Source: Verrucomicrobia bacterium Tous-C9LFEB
Lineage (GTDB): Bacteria > Verrucomicrobiota > Verrucomicrobiia > Methylacidiphilales > UBA1321
Assembly (NCBI GenBank): GCA_002304345.1
Contig: NEUU01000001.1
Span: 248,001-312,000 of the forward strand
Direction: 5' to 3'
DNA length: 64,000 nucleotides
Positions within the stretch are counted from its first letter, which is position 1. The number at the start of each line of letters is the position of its first letter. Below the pieces are notes generated by a model, which saw only the letters and a program-made list of their open reading frames with translations, was not told the DNA's origin and made no database searches. A program made the translations under genes and the position numbers. This document shows, in pieces, positions 1 through 9,059 of the stretch.

Positions 1-2
1 AA

Positions 3-779
3 GGGGATAGTTATCTCCAGCCGGGTATGGGACGCGTGACGCTTCCAGGACGCCTGCCTGAAACGAATTTCAATAAGCCGGGGGTTTCAATGGTTCCCAC
101 AGAAGAGGGGTTCATTGTGAACTTTGATGGCTACAACGCCGAAGGTTATCCGACCCTTTGTTTCCTGAAGAACAGTTCTGATTTGCACTATGGCATGCGG
201 TACAATGTCCGCTTCGAAGGACGCATGAAGTTGACCCCAGCGCTGGGACAGTCCGAAGATATTGGTCACTTCGGAATCGGAATCGAGGATTCACGCGGAT
301 GGGGGAAGGTGCAGTCTGCCGTGGCGATTTCTGGAGTGGAGAAGGCGACGGAATGGCAGAAATTTCAGGGGACATTTCTAACTCGGCCCGATGCAAGAGG
401 AGTTCGTTTGAGCGTGCGCTTGATCGCGAAAAAGGCGATCTCCGGAACGATGGAGATTCGAAATCTTGTCGTTGAGACGCCGTTACCTGAGACCTTTCCC
501 GCATATCCTCTTTTGAGCAGCACTGCGACGAGATCGGCGGATGGAAAATCGGTGTACCTGATTGTTTTCAACAAGAGTCTTAACCAGTTCATCAAAACAT
601 CAATTGATCTCGCTGGATTTAAGGGGCGTAGCGCTTCTTTTCGCCAGATAACTGGAACACCGGAATCCATTGCGACACCGGAGGAAAACTCAGGAAAGTT
701 GGATCTTCAAAAGGAGGGATCGCTTATACATACGTTTCCTCCCTCATCCATGACCGCAATCACCATTAATCAATGGTAG
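3..779 (+). CDS. C-terminal part of an alpha-L-arabinofuranosidase-like glycosidase (5' truncated by window)
   Basis: The reading frame is open from base 3, so the true start lies outside the window and only the C-terminal ~258 residues are visible. The first ~150 residues look like a beta-sandwich carbohydrate-binding module of the CBM4/9 type. The last ~90 residues (around YLIVFNKS and ending in TINQW) resemble the beta-domain that closes GH51-type arabinofuranosidases. The catalytic barrel is not in view, so the family is inferred. The stop at 777-779 is followed at once by a GH5 gene, which fits a hemicellulose-degrading operon. Other glycosidases with a similar C-terminal sandwich remain possible. 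Confidence 0.55.
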   Translation, partial: GDSYLQPGMGRVTLPGRLPETNFNKPGVSMVPTEEGFIVNFDGYNAEGYPTLCFLKNSSDLHYGMRYNVRFEGRMKLTPALGQSEDIGHFGIGIEDSRGWGKVQSAVAISGVEKATEWQKFQGTFLTRPDARGVRLSVRLIAKKAISGTMEIRNLVVETPLPETFPAYPLLSSTATRSADGKSVYLIVFNKSLNQFIKTSIDLAGFKGRSASFRQITGTPESIATPEENSGKLDLQKEGSLIHTFPPSSMTAITINQW

Positions 780-829
780 AGTACGATTTTTTGTTTATCT
801 CAGGTCCTATAGGGAAATTTCTATTTCGT

Positions 830-1972
830 ATGATTAATCCATCTAAGATCTCGACGGACTGGAGTCTCGTCGCCATGACAAGCATACTGATTCTCAGTGG
901 CCTTACTGTGCTGAAAGCCCAAACCGCGTCGTCTTCGTCGAACTCGAATCGTCTTCGTGGATTCACCGCAAACAAACTGACGCCTGAAGTCTTGGTCGAC
1001 GCACGCCATACTTGGAATGCCAATTCCGTGCGTTACATGTTTCCGCTCGATCTCGTCAGACGGCGTGACAAGCTGACTCTGCAGCAGGCGTGGGACAAGC
1101 TTATCGCGGAGTTGCCAGCAGGCTTGGATGAGGCCAAGAAAAATGGGTTAGTGCTGATTATTGCATTGCCGCAACAAGGCATTCTTTCCGACGAGCCCAC
1201 CACTTCCGTAACGGACAAGCAAGTCCGTTTTTGGAGTGACGAAGCCAGTCTGAAATGGATGATCGAATGCTGGAAGCAGGTGGCTATTCTATGCGCCAAA
1301 CGCGGAGATCAGGAGATTTGGCTCGATATTCTTAATGAACCGTTGAATCGAAAAGAATTTCCCGCTTATCCGCGCCAATGGCCATCGTGGGCACAGAGAA
1401 TGATCGATGAAATTCGAAAAATTGACCGCATTCATCCGATCGTAGTCGAGGCGGGGCCGGGTGGTTTGTGCTGGGGGTTCAAGGACTTCCCGCGGATGCA
1501 TGGGCAGCCCATCATTTATTCGATTCATCAATACCAACCGCATGCGTACACCCACCAGGGCATTACCGATCTGAAAAATACCGATTTGGCCAAAGCCTAT
1601 ATGCAATTGCAGCGGACGTGGCCGGGCCAATTCGATGAGGATCGTGGCTATTGGAACAAGGAACGCATTCTTGATGAGTTAGAGCCGGTGCGAATTTTCC
1701 AACAGCGCAATCCCGATGCGCGCATTTACGTGGGCGAGTTCAGCGCGGTTCGTTGGGCTCCCAATGCCGCGCAATACTTGAGGGAGAATATTGAGATCTT
1801 TGAAAAATACGGCTGGGATTGGACATACCATGCGTTTCGCGAATACAACGGCTGGAGTCTCGAAATGGACAGTCAATATCTCGGAGCGCAACCGCCGACG
1901 CCTGTGGAAGGTCTTACGGATCGAGGGCAGGTCATCATGGAATTCATGAAGCAAAACCGAGGTATGAAGTAA
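830..1972 (+). CDS. Secreted GH5-type glycoside hydrolase (cellulase family)
   Basis: The product has about 380 residues. A signal peptide (hydrophobic stretch AMTSILILSGLTVL, then a likely cut after LKAQ) precedes a (beta/alpha)8 barrel. The acid/base Glu is E170 in the motif DILNEP, the nucleophile Glu is E303 in YVGEFSA, and a conserved IHQYQPH segment lies before it, as in GH5 endoglucanases and mannanases. I chose ATG 830 because the residues encoded from 773 would put 19 non-signal residues ahead of the signal peptide; 773 overlaps the upstream stop and cannot be excluded. The stop overlaps the next start, so translational coupling is likely. The substrate (glucan or mannan) cannot be told. 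Confidence 0.8.
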   Translation: MINPSKISTDWSLVAMTSILILSGLTVLKAQTASSSSNSNRLRGFTANKLTPEVLVDARHTWNANSVRYMFPLDLVRRRDKLTLQQAWDKLIAELPAGLDEAKKNGLVLIIALPQQGILSDEPTTSVTDKQVRFWSDEASLKWMIECWKQVAILCAKRGDQEIWLDILNEPLNRKEFPAYPRQWPSWAQRMIDEIRKIDRIHPIVVEAGPGGLCWGFKDFPRMHGQPIIYSIHQYQPHAYTHQGITDLKNTDLAKAYMQLQRTWPGQFDEDRGYWNKERILDELEPVRIFQQRNPDARIYVGEFSAVRWAPNAAQYLRENIEIFEKYGWDWTYHAFREYNGWSLEMDSQYLGAQPPTPVEGLTDRGQVIMEFMKQNRGMK

Positions 1973-2649
1973 TGAGCATGAAAAAAATATATTGGGGTGG
2001 TCTGCTGTGCCTGTTGGCGTTTACAACGGCGTACGGCGATGAACTTGTCATCAGGGATGGTTTTCAAACGACTCGGAATGCGTCCGCATTACAGGGACGG
2101 CCTTTGGCAGAGGGCGGGGTGACTTGGGAGTCTACCCCCAATCTTGTCGTTACAAAGGGAGAGTCGGAATCAGCTGTGATGACGACGGATGAGAAGGCCA
2201 TTCTCGCCAAAGTACCTTTGACGTTAGAGGCGGACTGCGTAGTTCTGACTGCGGAGGTGCGGCCGAGTGGGCAGACGGATGATAAAAGCTCCTGGTTGGG
2301 GATCGGTTTGGGAACGGGCAAGAGCATTACCTGGGACGGTGGTTTGTTCTTTCTATTGCACGACGGCGGGGTGATGGAGTGTTATTATTGTCCACCGGGA
2401 AAAAATCGGATGCAAATTAAACTTCAGCGCGCGGCTTCTGTGAAGCCCACTACCACAGCGGTGAAGCTCAGCCTGCAATACCAAAAAGGGAGCAACACGT
2501 TGACTGTGTGGGTCGATGATGTGAATGTGATTCGCAATTTTAAGTTGGGTGATTTTGTGCCGAATCTCAACTTTGCGGGTTTTTCTGGAGTGCATCTCAA
2601 GCAGGGAGTTCCGTTGGTGACCAGTTTCTCGATGGTGATCACGAAATAA
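1972..2649 (+). CDS. Secreted beta-sandwich protein of unknown function
   Basis: This encodes 225 residues with a signal peptide (MSMKK, then a hydrophobic run ending AFTTAYG). The rest is beta-rich, and fragments such as LSLQYQKGSNTLTVWVDD and FAGFSG look like a concanavalin/LamG-type jelly roll. The ATG at 1972 shares its A with the stop codon of the GH5 gene, so it is probably co-translated with it; an alternative ATG is 1978. The position suggests a carbohydrate-binding or accessory role. No catalytic residues are recognised. Confidence 0.65.
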   Translation: MSMKKIYWGGLLCLLAFTTAYGDELVIRDGFQTTRNASALQGRPLAEGGVTWESTPNLVVTKGESESAVMTTDEKAILAKVPLTLEADCVVLTAEVRPSGQTDDKSSWLGIGLGTGKSITWDGGLFFLLHDGGVMECYYCPPGKNRMQIKLQRAASVKPTTTAVKLSLQYQKGSNTLTVWVDDVNVIRNFKLGDFVPNLNFAGFSGVHLKQGVPLVTSFSMVITK

Positions 2650-2752
2650 TGGACGCAGAATTGAGCGGTCGGCTTGATTCGTCTCTATGCCCAGTGCGTT
2701 GTGTCGCAATTGATCGATTTAAACTAATCCCCCGAGGCAGGCATTTGCTATC

Positions 2753-3270
2753 GTGCCAATGAATCTGGCGATTGGAGGAAAGCTGCTCTTGCGGGGTAAT
2801 CTGAAATCTTCTCGTCTGCAAAATGGTGAAATTGTTGAAGTGGCAGGCTTCGGCGAAACGGGGTCATTCGGTTGCAGGATGGCCGCGTATTGCCGGGAGA
2901 TTTTCGACGGTTCGCCTATGGCTACGCAACGACTTCCCATGCCGCTCAAGGCAAGACGGTGGATCGCGGCATCCTGATTTTGACCGATGAAGGCATGAAG
3001 GCGGCCAACTTGAAGCAAGCCTACGTCAGTAATTCCCGCTTTCGGAAAAGTCAGGCGATTTATGTTACAGACAAGATCAAGACGCGTGAGGCAATGGCGG
3101 CATCCGCAGATCGGGAATTGGCAATGGAGCTGATTGCCAGATCGCAGCTTGTGGAAAAGCTTGGACAAAGGACCGCCCATGAGAATGAAGCTAAATATTC
3201 TCACGAAGCAGAGAAGGTGCGCAATTCCATTACTCCCAAGCAAGGAATCAGGCCTGAATTTATTCTATAA
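2753..3270 (+). pseudogene. Remnant of a MobF conjugative relaxase/helicase (TraA/TrwC type)
   Basis: Two frames together give one helicase C-terminus. Frame 2 (2753 to about 2870) reads GGKLLLRGNLKSSRLQNGE and then EVAGFGETGSF. Frame 1 (about 2872-3270) continues with LQDGRVLPGDFRRFAYGYA and TTSHAAQGKTVDRGILIL, the UvrD-like motif found at the C-terminus of MobF relaxase-helicases, followed by YVSNSRFRKSQ. A frameshift near 2870 and loss of the whole N-terminus show it is dead. It is a scar of an integrated conjugative element or plasmid. Confidence 0.75.
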
Positions 3271-3522
3271 ATTAGTTGGTTCCATCATGGAGTAGACCAA
3301 CGCAACCATCGATTCCTTGTCCTAGTCGTTCGAGCATATTTTCGAGATTATATACAGAGATGTAGTAACCAAGGTGAATCGGCTTATATAAGTAGTTCAG
3401 TTTTTCTAGGGAAGAAACTCGATTATTTACCTCGACAACTATAACGCGAACACCAAACCCTCCGCTGGACCGCATCCGCCGATGCCATTCTTAAGATCGT
3501 AAACAGACTCTAAGAAAATTCA
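3271..3522. other. AT-rich intergenic stretch with no recognised gene
   Basis: About 250 bases between two decayed genes. The minus strand holds a 67-codon frame (3272-3475) whose product (LEKLNYLYKPIHLGYYIS and so on) I do not recognise. The composition is more AT-rich than the glycosidase genes around it, which fits mobile-element debris. Confidence 0.4.
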
Positions 3523-3765
3523 TCACTTTTGTAACGAACTTGTCGGACAGGACACTAGCGACGGTATGGTGATGATGGACAAATCCAATTCTGGATCGGC
3601 CAGAAAGGCGCAAAAAAATCCGTATGGGCTGCTTCCTGCCGAATTTTCCGCAACGCCCCGCACTCGTGCGGCGTCGAGATCGCAACAGGCTACAGGCTGG
3701 CAGCGCTCGCGGTTTCCGCAAAGTATTGGCAATACACCGAATCCTGCCGAGGCCGCAGACATCAA
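3523..3765 (-). pseudogene. N-terminal remnant of a Gfo/Idh/MocA oxidoreductase
   Basis: The minus strand encodes an 80-residue piece containing VACCDLDAARVRGVAEN and FLADPELDLSIITIPS. These match the order and spacing of the Rossmann beta2 (CDLD, NAD ribose Asp) and beta4 (DL-I-I-TP) segments of Gfo/Idh/MocA dehydrogenases. The glycine-rich GxGxxG part is degraded (SAGFGVLPILCGN) and the C-terminal domain is missing, so it cannot work. It lies just 3' of the LacI regulator on the same strand and may have been its target gene. Identification rests on these two motifs only. Confidence 0.5.
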
Positions 3766-3780
3766 AATTGACGGGGTGTT

Positions 3781-4827
3781 TTATACGCGGAGTGTTTTGA
3801 TGCCGGGAAGCGTCCTGCCGGGACGCCAAGGCGGGTCGATCAGAAGCACGTAGCGCCGCGGAGGAATACCCATGCGGTTGAGTCTGAGCAGCGCGTCGAG
3901 CTGGACCACGGCCTCCGTGTAACAGGATTTAACGTATTCGAACCCGGCGGTTTCGCCCCGGCTTTCCAGCAGTTCCAAGGCGACGAAATGCATGGTCTCG
4001 GGGATCCGCAGACCGGCGGCCCGGAGAACTTCGAGCGTTTCTTCATAGCGGGAGATGACGACTTCTGGACGGTGACGGCGAGCCCAGCGGACAATCTCTC
4101 CGGGTTCGGAATGGGGATGAGCATTACAAATGGGGATGCGCTTGGAGGCCGGCAGATTCAGTTGTCCGTAGGAATAGGCTCCGATTTCATGGGAGTGCAG
4201 GCGCCGGGTCAGATCGTTCTGAAGCACGGCACCGACGCGGCAGTAGCCTTTCGCGAGAAGGGTTCTCCACAAGCGCCCCACGGCACAGATGTGGTTGGCC
4301 AGGACATTGTGGCAGAGGAACCCAGTGGCCCCGGCATCCACGGCAACGACCGCGAATTTGCTCCAATCGAAAAAGAACCGCTCCGGGTCATGGCTCCGGG
4401 TAGTTCGCCCGATCAGGACGCCGGAGATGCCTCGGTGATAGAGAACCTTACTGAGGGCCGCTGGATTGCGGTAGTCCGAGAGGGCGAAGGTTTCCACGGT
4501 ATACCCCAGGTCCGTCGCACCTAGTTTGCACTGCTCGATGGCTTCGAGTTCCCCGGGATGATAATCGCCGGGCTTGGATGTTTCCAGAATGAGGGCGATG
4601 CTGGTGAGTCCCGCCCTGTTTCGAGGCGCCCATCGGTAGGAGACCAGGGACTTGAGCGAGGGATCTTCGTGGTAGCCTAGTCGACGGGCAGCGGATTGGA
4701 CGGCCTCCTTGGTGGAAGCTGCGATTTGAGGATGGTTGTGCAAAGCGCGACTTACGGTGGAAGGATTGAGCCCCAAAGTTCGCGCGATATCCTTGGTGGT
4801 GATCCTTGATGATTTGTCCAAAAGCAT
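3781..4827 (-). CDS. LacI-family transcriptional regulator
   Basis: The product has 348 residues, the usual length for the family. The N-terminal helix-turn-helix (about residues 9-30, TTKDIARTLGLNPSTVSRAL) and hinge (IAASTKEAVQSAARRLGY) are classical. A periplasmic-binding-protein-like sensor domain follows, with RPEVVISRYEETLEVLRAAG near the end. It probably senses a sugar and represses neighbouring glycan genes. It is divergent from the PEP-CTERM gene, and a small dyad (4876-4891) sits between them. The effector cannot be told. Confidence 0.9.
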   Translation of the reverse strand: MLLDKSSRITTKDIARTLGLNPSTVSRALHNHPQIAASTKEAVQSAARRLGYHEDPSLKSLVSYRWAPRNRAGLTSIALILETSKPGDYHPGELEAIEQCKLGATDLGYTVETFALSDYRNPAALSKVLYHRGISGVLIGRTTRSHDPERFFFDWSKFAVVAVDAGATGFLCHNVLANHICAVGRLWRTLLAKGYCRVGAVLQNDLTRRLHSHEIGAYSYGQLNLPASKRIPICNAHPHSEPGEIVRWARRHRPEVVISRYEETLEVLRAAGLRIPETMHFVALELLESRGETAGFEYVKSCYTEAVVQLDALLRLNRMGIPPRRYVLLIDPPWRPGRTLPGIKTLRV

Positions 4828-4875
4828 AGTCTAGCCTAAAGGCTGTCGTCGATAAGACAACGGGAAAGTCTATAA

Positions 4876-4891
4876 CTGCATATGGATGCAG
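4876..4891. promoter_or_regulatory. Candidate operator dyad between lacI-type gene and PEP-CTERM gene
   Basis: Inverted repeat CTGCAT-N4-ATGCAG in the 110-bp divergent spacer, 48 bp upstream of the regulator start. LacI-type regulators often bind 14-20 bp palindromes in such positions. No binding evidence is available. Confidence 0.35.
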
Positions 4892-4937
4892 CTCGGGAGA
4901 ATTGCTGCTGATGCCGTCTAGGATCAATGATTGCCTC

Positions 4938-5705
4938 ATGAACAAGAACGACTCCACGTTGCGCCGGATCAAGGTGCTTTCTCTGGTGCTACTGCTTGCC
5001 ATGAGTGGCAATTCCGCCACTGCCGCCGTCATGGCGGTGTCGAACTATACGGCAACAAACTACACCTTCACTTCGCTGACCATCGGGGAAAATATTTACA
5101 GCGACCTGACAGGATCAACCGCGAATGTGGTGGCGGACGCAGGCGACCTCATCTATTGGATGCAGGGAACCACTCCGGCATATTCCGGTACGGGTAACGC
5201 GAACACTGTGGCCTCCGGATTGAGCTACCGGGAGGGTATCGGCAACATCAATGTTGGGAGCACTTTTCAATTCGGCAGGACGATTACATCATTAGATTTC
5301 ATCTTTCTCACCGACTATGGGACCACAGAGCCCGTCACCTTTCAGTTGGTCAATTCTTCTAACACGGTGCTAGGAACCTACAGCATCAGTATCACGGCAG
5401 CGCAGTTCGGGACTTCGGATTTGATTGCATCGACCACGTATTCGACAGTTTTCAATTCCAGCGGGAGTGGCTCGGATATCACGGGGGGGCAGCGGGCGGT
5501 GGCCTTCCAACTGGCCGACTTTGTCGGCACCGGGGATTTATCAACCGCCACCGGCATCCGGCTTTCTGCCCAAGGTGATGGTGTGGACCCGAGCGTAGTC
5601 GGATTGGCAGCGATTCCGGAACCATCGTCTTTTCTCCTGCTGGGCCTGAGCGGTGCGCTGTTGCTTCTGAACCGCAGACAAGGTCCGCGGTTCCGTCTCA
5701 GTTAA
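4938..5705 (+). CDS. PEP-CTERM sorting-domain exported protein
   Basis: The product has 255 residues. It has a signal peptide (VLSLVLLLAMSGNSATA), a beta-rich passenger low in cysteine and rich in Ser/Thr/Gly, and a C-terminal PEP-CTERM signal: IPEPSS, a hydrophobic helix FLLLGLSGALLLL, then NRR. Such proteins are processed by an exosortase and displayed at the surface or in exopolysaccharide. I chose ATG 4938 because it directly precedes the charged n-region; an upstream ATG at 4902 would add 12 residues. No exosortase gene is in the window. Confidence 0.85.
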   Translation: MNKNDSTLRRIKVLSLVLLLAMSGNSATAAVMAVSNYTATNYTFTSLTIGENIYSDLTGSTANVVADAGDLIYWMQGTTPAYSGTGNANTVASGLSYREGIGNINVGSTFQFGRTITSLDFIFLTDYGTTEPVTFQLVNSSNTVLGTYSISITAAQFGTSDLIASTTYSTVFNSSGSGSDITGGQRAVAFQLADFVGTGDLSTATGIRLSAQGDGVDPSVVGLAAIPEPSSFLLLGLSGALLLLNRRQGPRFRLS

Positions 5706-5772
5706 ACTACTTGCTTGAGACGGATGGTGACCGCTTCTTTGATATTCCCCCTTTTTACACGAACCGCCAATC

Positions 5773-6441
5773 ATGCCACGCCGATTCCGAAAAGGCCGTC
5801 CGAGGACGGCGCGCGCGTTTTCGATGGTCGAGATGTTGGTCGTCATGGTGATCGCCGTGATTCTCGTGGCGCTTCTCCTGCCGGCGCTCTGGCGGCTCCA
5901 GGCGGGGGCGCAGTCCGCCAAATGCCAGTCGCTCCTCCGGCAGATCGGAGTGGCGCTGACCACCTATAGCGCGGACCACGAAGGTGCCCTGCCGAAGGTG
6001 TATGATTCGAAGACGCAGCTGTTTTGGTTTCATCAATTGATGGGCGGAGCAACGGGGTCGGACGGGGCGTATTTGAACTGGCGGCAGGTGCTGATCTGTC
6101 CGGGATCGAAAGGCAGAGCGAGTATGTTCACTCCGCCGAGGGTGGTCGGCTACGGGATGCTGGACGCATACCTTTGGTATCCGACGACACATCGTTCGCA
6201 GGAAGAGCCGCGCTTGATGCTGAAGATCCGGAAATTGGCAGAATGGCCACTGATCATGGATGCGAATTATCCCGCCGTGTATTCGCTCGATAACCCCGTG
6301 GAAGGCGCGGCGACGGATTCCCGCTTTGATGCCCGGCACAATCACTGCGCCAACATTCTCATGGCGGACGGGCACATCGAGCAGGCGGCTTACGGAGACA
6401 AGCAATGGAATCAGGGAAACCTCAACAAGAACATCCAATGA
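5773..6441 (+). CDS. Type II secretion-like pseudopilin (prepilin N-terminal domain protein)
   Basis: The product has 222 residues. The prepilin signature is clear: a basic leader, then AFSMVEMLVVMVIAVILVAL, with cleavage expected before the Phe/Ser and the conserved Glu at +5. The C-terminus carries RHNHCANILMADGHIE, the H...ADGH motif of the abundant verrucomicrobial and planctomycete pseudopilin-like proteins. The gene's TGA overlaps the ATG of the next gene by a 4-base ATGA. Its role is probably surface display or export rather than a true pilus. Confidence 0.85.
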   Translation: MPRRFRKGRPRTARAFSMVEMLVVMVIAVILVALLLPALWRLQAGAQSAKCQSLLRQIGVALTTYSADHEGALPKVYDSKTQLFWFHQLMGGATGSDGAYLNWRQVLICPGSKGRASMFTPPRVVGYGMLDAYLWYPTTHRSQEEPRLMLKIRKLAEWPLIMDANYPAVYSLDNPVEGAATDSRFDARHNHCANILMADGHIEQAAYGDKQWNQGNLNKNIQ

Positions 6442-9011
6442 GGACCGCCGGGAAGCTGGCCAGATGGGCATGCGGGCTTCTGGGGATGCTCGTTCTGCAG
6501 GGCGGGAACCTGGAGGCCGCGGAGGCTTCCGGCGACTGGGAGATCCGGATCACGTCGGGCCTGCCCTCAGGGGTCGCCTTTCCGGGAGAGAAGACGGAGT
6601 TTCGGGTGACGGTTTTTAACCGTACGGATCAGAAAAAAACGCTCACTGTCACGATCGGCGTCCAGGCGCCCGGAGAAAAGGAGCGACTTGAAACGTGGAC
6701 GGCCGAAATCGCCGGGAAGTCCGCCGTGGGAAGGACGCTGACTTTGCCGACGGATGCCGTCGGATACTGGGGCATACGGGCAAAAGCGGGCGCGGGAGAC
6801 GAAGACGTGGCTAGGACGCAGAGCGCGCTGGCGGTCGTGCCGATTCCCCGCAATTACGGCCAGACGGATGCGGGCAGCTTCTTTGGGAGCATGTTCAATG
6901 AAGACCCCGAGGCGGGGCAGCGGATCGGGATCAAGTTCGAGAGGGTGATGGCGCCTTGGGAATGGTTGGCTCCGGGCGAGTCTTCGTATTTCTGGGAGCG
7001 CTTGGACGCGCGTCTCGCCCTTCTCAAGAGCCGCGGTGTGCTTCCCGTTCTCAATATCCGTCCGGAAATGCCACCCAAATGGGCGAAATGGAAGTCGCTT
7101 CAGGAGCTCGGCCGCCCCGAATTTCTTCCGTATTTCAGGAAATTCGTGCGGGACCTCGTGGAGCACTGCGGGGACCGGGTGGCGGCGGTCGAGATGATGA
7201 ACGAACCGGACCTCGAGTGCGCGAGGGGGCTCACGGGAAAGGCGACCGGCGCGCAGGTATACGCGACGCTGCTGGATGCGGCCTACGGGGCGGTGAAAGA
7301 GGTGGCGCCGGAGCTTCCCGTGATTGGATTGGACGTGAGCGGAGTGGATTTTCCGGGGTTGCCCTTCAGCCGGGCGGTTCTGGACGAAGGCACGAAGGCC
7401 CTGGAGATCATTGGCGGGCATCCCTATACGTCGAGCCGTTATGTGGGAGGAGGTGCGCAGGCGGAATCACCGGACGCCATCGACACGCGGGGGCGTTTCC
7501 TCGCGATGGCGGATCTCCTGCGTGCGCACGGGATCGAGCCGCGCATCTGGTCCACGGAGCTCGGATGGGCCCTGCACAAGGACGAGTCGATGAATTCGCA
7601 CGCAGCAGAACTGCAGGCGGCGTACGTCGCCCAAGCGATCGCGCTGGTGCGCTCCGTTCCCGAGGCGGAAAAGTTGTTCTGGTTTTCGTGTCGTTTCCCC
7701 GGCTACGAGGGGGCGGGGTTCACCTACGCGCTGTTCTGGGGAGCCCCGGACAGGAAGTTCCCGACGCCGGGCGTGGCGGTTTTCGCCACGTGCGCGCGGT
7801 TTCTGGATGATGTGCGGTTCGTTCGCGGCATTGCCCTGGGCGGTTCCGCGAAGGCGCTGCGGTTCACGGACCGCCGTTCGGGCGAGGGCGTTTTCGTTCT
7901 CTGGCTGGCGGAGCCGAGGTCGGTCGGCGGAGAGATCACGCTGGAGGGTCTCGGGAAAATGTGTGCGGGATGGGAGGCGAGCGACGGCTACGGGCGTCCC
8001 GTGCGTGGCGATCTGCCCGTGCGCGCGCTGCCGCTGTTCATCCGGGTCCGCGCCGCGGAAGCGGATCGTTTCGAGGGAGCTTTGCGGAGCGTGCGGTGGA
8101 AGGCCGGGAAGACTCTTCTCGTGGAGCGGGCCTTCCTTTCCGATCAGGCTACGGTGATGGTGGATGTCGTGAACAACAGCGGATCGCCCCTGCCGGTCAA
8201 AGTGTTTTTCAAAGGACAGCCCGACCGCGCGATCTCCCGGCGTCTATCTGTGGGAGCGTCCACGGTTCGCCTGGCGCTGGACGCTCCGCTGGCAGGCAAA
8301 GGCGATCTGCCCCTGGAACTGCTGGAGGAGACAAGCGGCGAACGGCGCGAGATTCCGCTGTCCTACGATCTGGTGCCGATCGTCGCGCTTTCGCAGGTAA
8401 CGATCGACGGAGAACTGAAGGAGGTTTCCGGGCTTCCGTCGCTCTCGGCGGACCGCAGGGAACAGGTGCTCCCGGCCGATCCGGGGATCGATTGGAAAGG
8501 GCCCGGGGATCTTTCGATGCGCGTCTGGAGTGGGTGGACGGCGGCGGGCCTTTATCTGGCCGTGCGGGTGACCGACGATGTTTTCGCCGGGGACCCGCCG
8601 GGCGCCAACTTTTGGGAGAAGGATTCCCTGCAGATCGCCTGGGATTTCGGCAATCGCGCGGAGGCCGGTTACGGGGCGCACTGCCTGGAACTGGGCGTCT
8701 ATTCTGCGGGATCGCGGGCGGAGGTTCGGGAGACCTATCCGGAATCCCGGATCCGGAAGGATGTTCTTGCGGCGGTGCGGCGGGAGAAGGACGCGACGGT
8801 TTACGAGCTTTTCGCGCCCTGGAAGGCGCTCGGCGAAGCGGAACCGATGGCGGGGCGAATCTTTCGGATGAACGTCATCGCCAACGACAACGACGGCCGC
8901 TCGCGCAAATGCTGGATTGGCCTTGCTCCAGGCATCGGGGAAAGCAAGCGCCCTCTCGCTTTCCGGCAGTGGATTCTCAAAACCTCCCCATCCGGTCTCC
9001 CGAACCCCTGA
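6438..9011 (+). CDS. Secreted clan-A glycoside hydrolase with C-terminal CBM9-like domain
   Basis: The product has 857 residues and starts at an ATG overlapping the pseudopilin stop. A signal peptide is followed by a beta-sandwich (~30-130) and a TIM barrel (~150-480). The acid/base Glu is in AVEMMNEPDLE and the likely nucleophile Glu in RIWSTELGWAL, a GH39/GH5-like clan-A layout. A middle beta domain leads to a C-terminal CBM9/DOMON-like module containing WTAAGLYLAVRVTDDVF and FWEKDSLQIAWD. GC content is visibly higher than in the genes before 5 kb. The enzyme probably acts on a plant or algal glycan; the exact family is uncertain. Confidence 0.75.
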   Translation: MRTAGKLARWACGLLGMLVLQGGNLEAAEASGDWEIRITSGLPSGVAFPGEKTEFRVTVFNRTDQKKTLTVTIGVQAPGEKERLETWTAEIAGKSAVGRTLTLPTDAVGYWGIRAKAGAGDEDVARTQSALAVVPIPRNYGQTDAGSFFGSMFNEDPEAGQRIGIKFERVMAPWEWLAPGESSYFWERLDARLALLKSRGVLPVLNIRPEMPPKWAKWKSLQELGRPEFLPYFRKFVRDLVEHCGDRVAAVEMMNEPDLECARGLTGKATGAQVYATLLDAAYGAVKEVAPELPVIGLDVSGVDFPGLPFSRAVLDEGTKALEIIGGHPYTSSRYVGGGAQAESPDAIDTRGRFLAMADLLRAHGIEPRIWSTELGWALHKDESMNSHAAELQAAYVAQAIALVRSVPEAEKLFWFSCRFPGYEGAGFTYALFWGAPDRKFPTPGVAVFATCARFLDDVRFVRGIALGGSAKALRFTDRRSGEGVFVLWLAEPRSVGGEITLEGLGKMCAGWEASDGYGRPVRGDLPVRALPLFIRVRAAEADRFEGALRSVRWKAGKTLLVERAFLSDQATVMVDVVNNSGSPLPVKVFFKGQPDRAISRRLSVGASTVRLALDAPLAGKGDLPLELLEETSGERREIPLSYDLVPIVALSQVTIDGELKEVSGLPSLSADRREQVLPADPGIDWKGPGDLSMRVWSGWTAAGLYLAVRVTDDVFAGDPPGANFWEKDSLQIAWDFGNRAEAGYGAHCLELGVYSAGSRAEVRETYPESRIRKDVLAAVRREKDATVYELFAPWKALGEAEPMAGRIFRMNVIANDNDGRSRKCWIGLAPGIGESKRPLAFRQWILKTSPSGLPNP

Positions 9012-9059
9012 TACATTCCAAAAATACACTAAATATCCCTATACGATGATACCTCGCAT

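Noticed and set aside
806-813. CCTATAGG octamer before the GH5 gene
   Set aside because: It lacks the flanking ATCTAT/ATAGAT arms and promoter elements and lies in a different functional region; one octamer can occur by chance.
7961-9049. 362-codon frame overlapping the clan-A glycosidase
   Set aside because: Gly/Arg-rich alternative reading of a GC-rich gene; the glycosidase frame carries the CBM9-like domain here.
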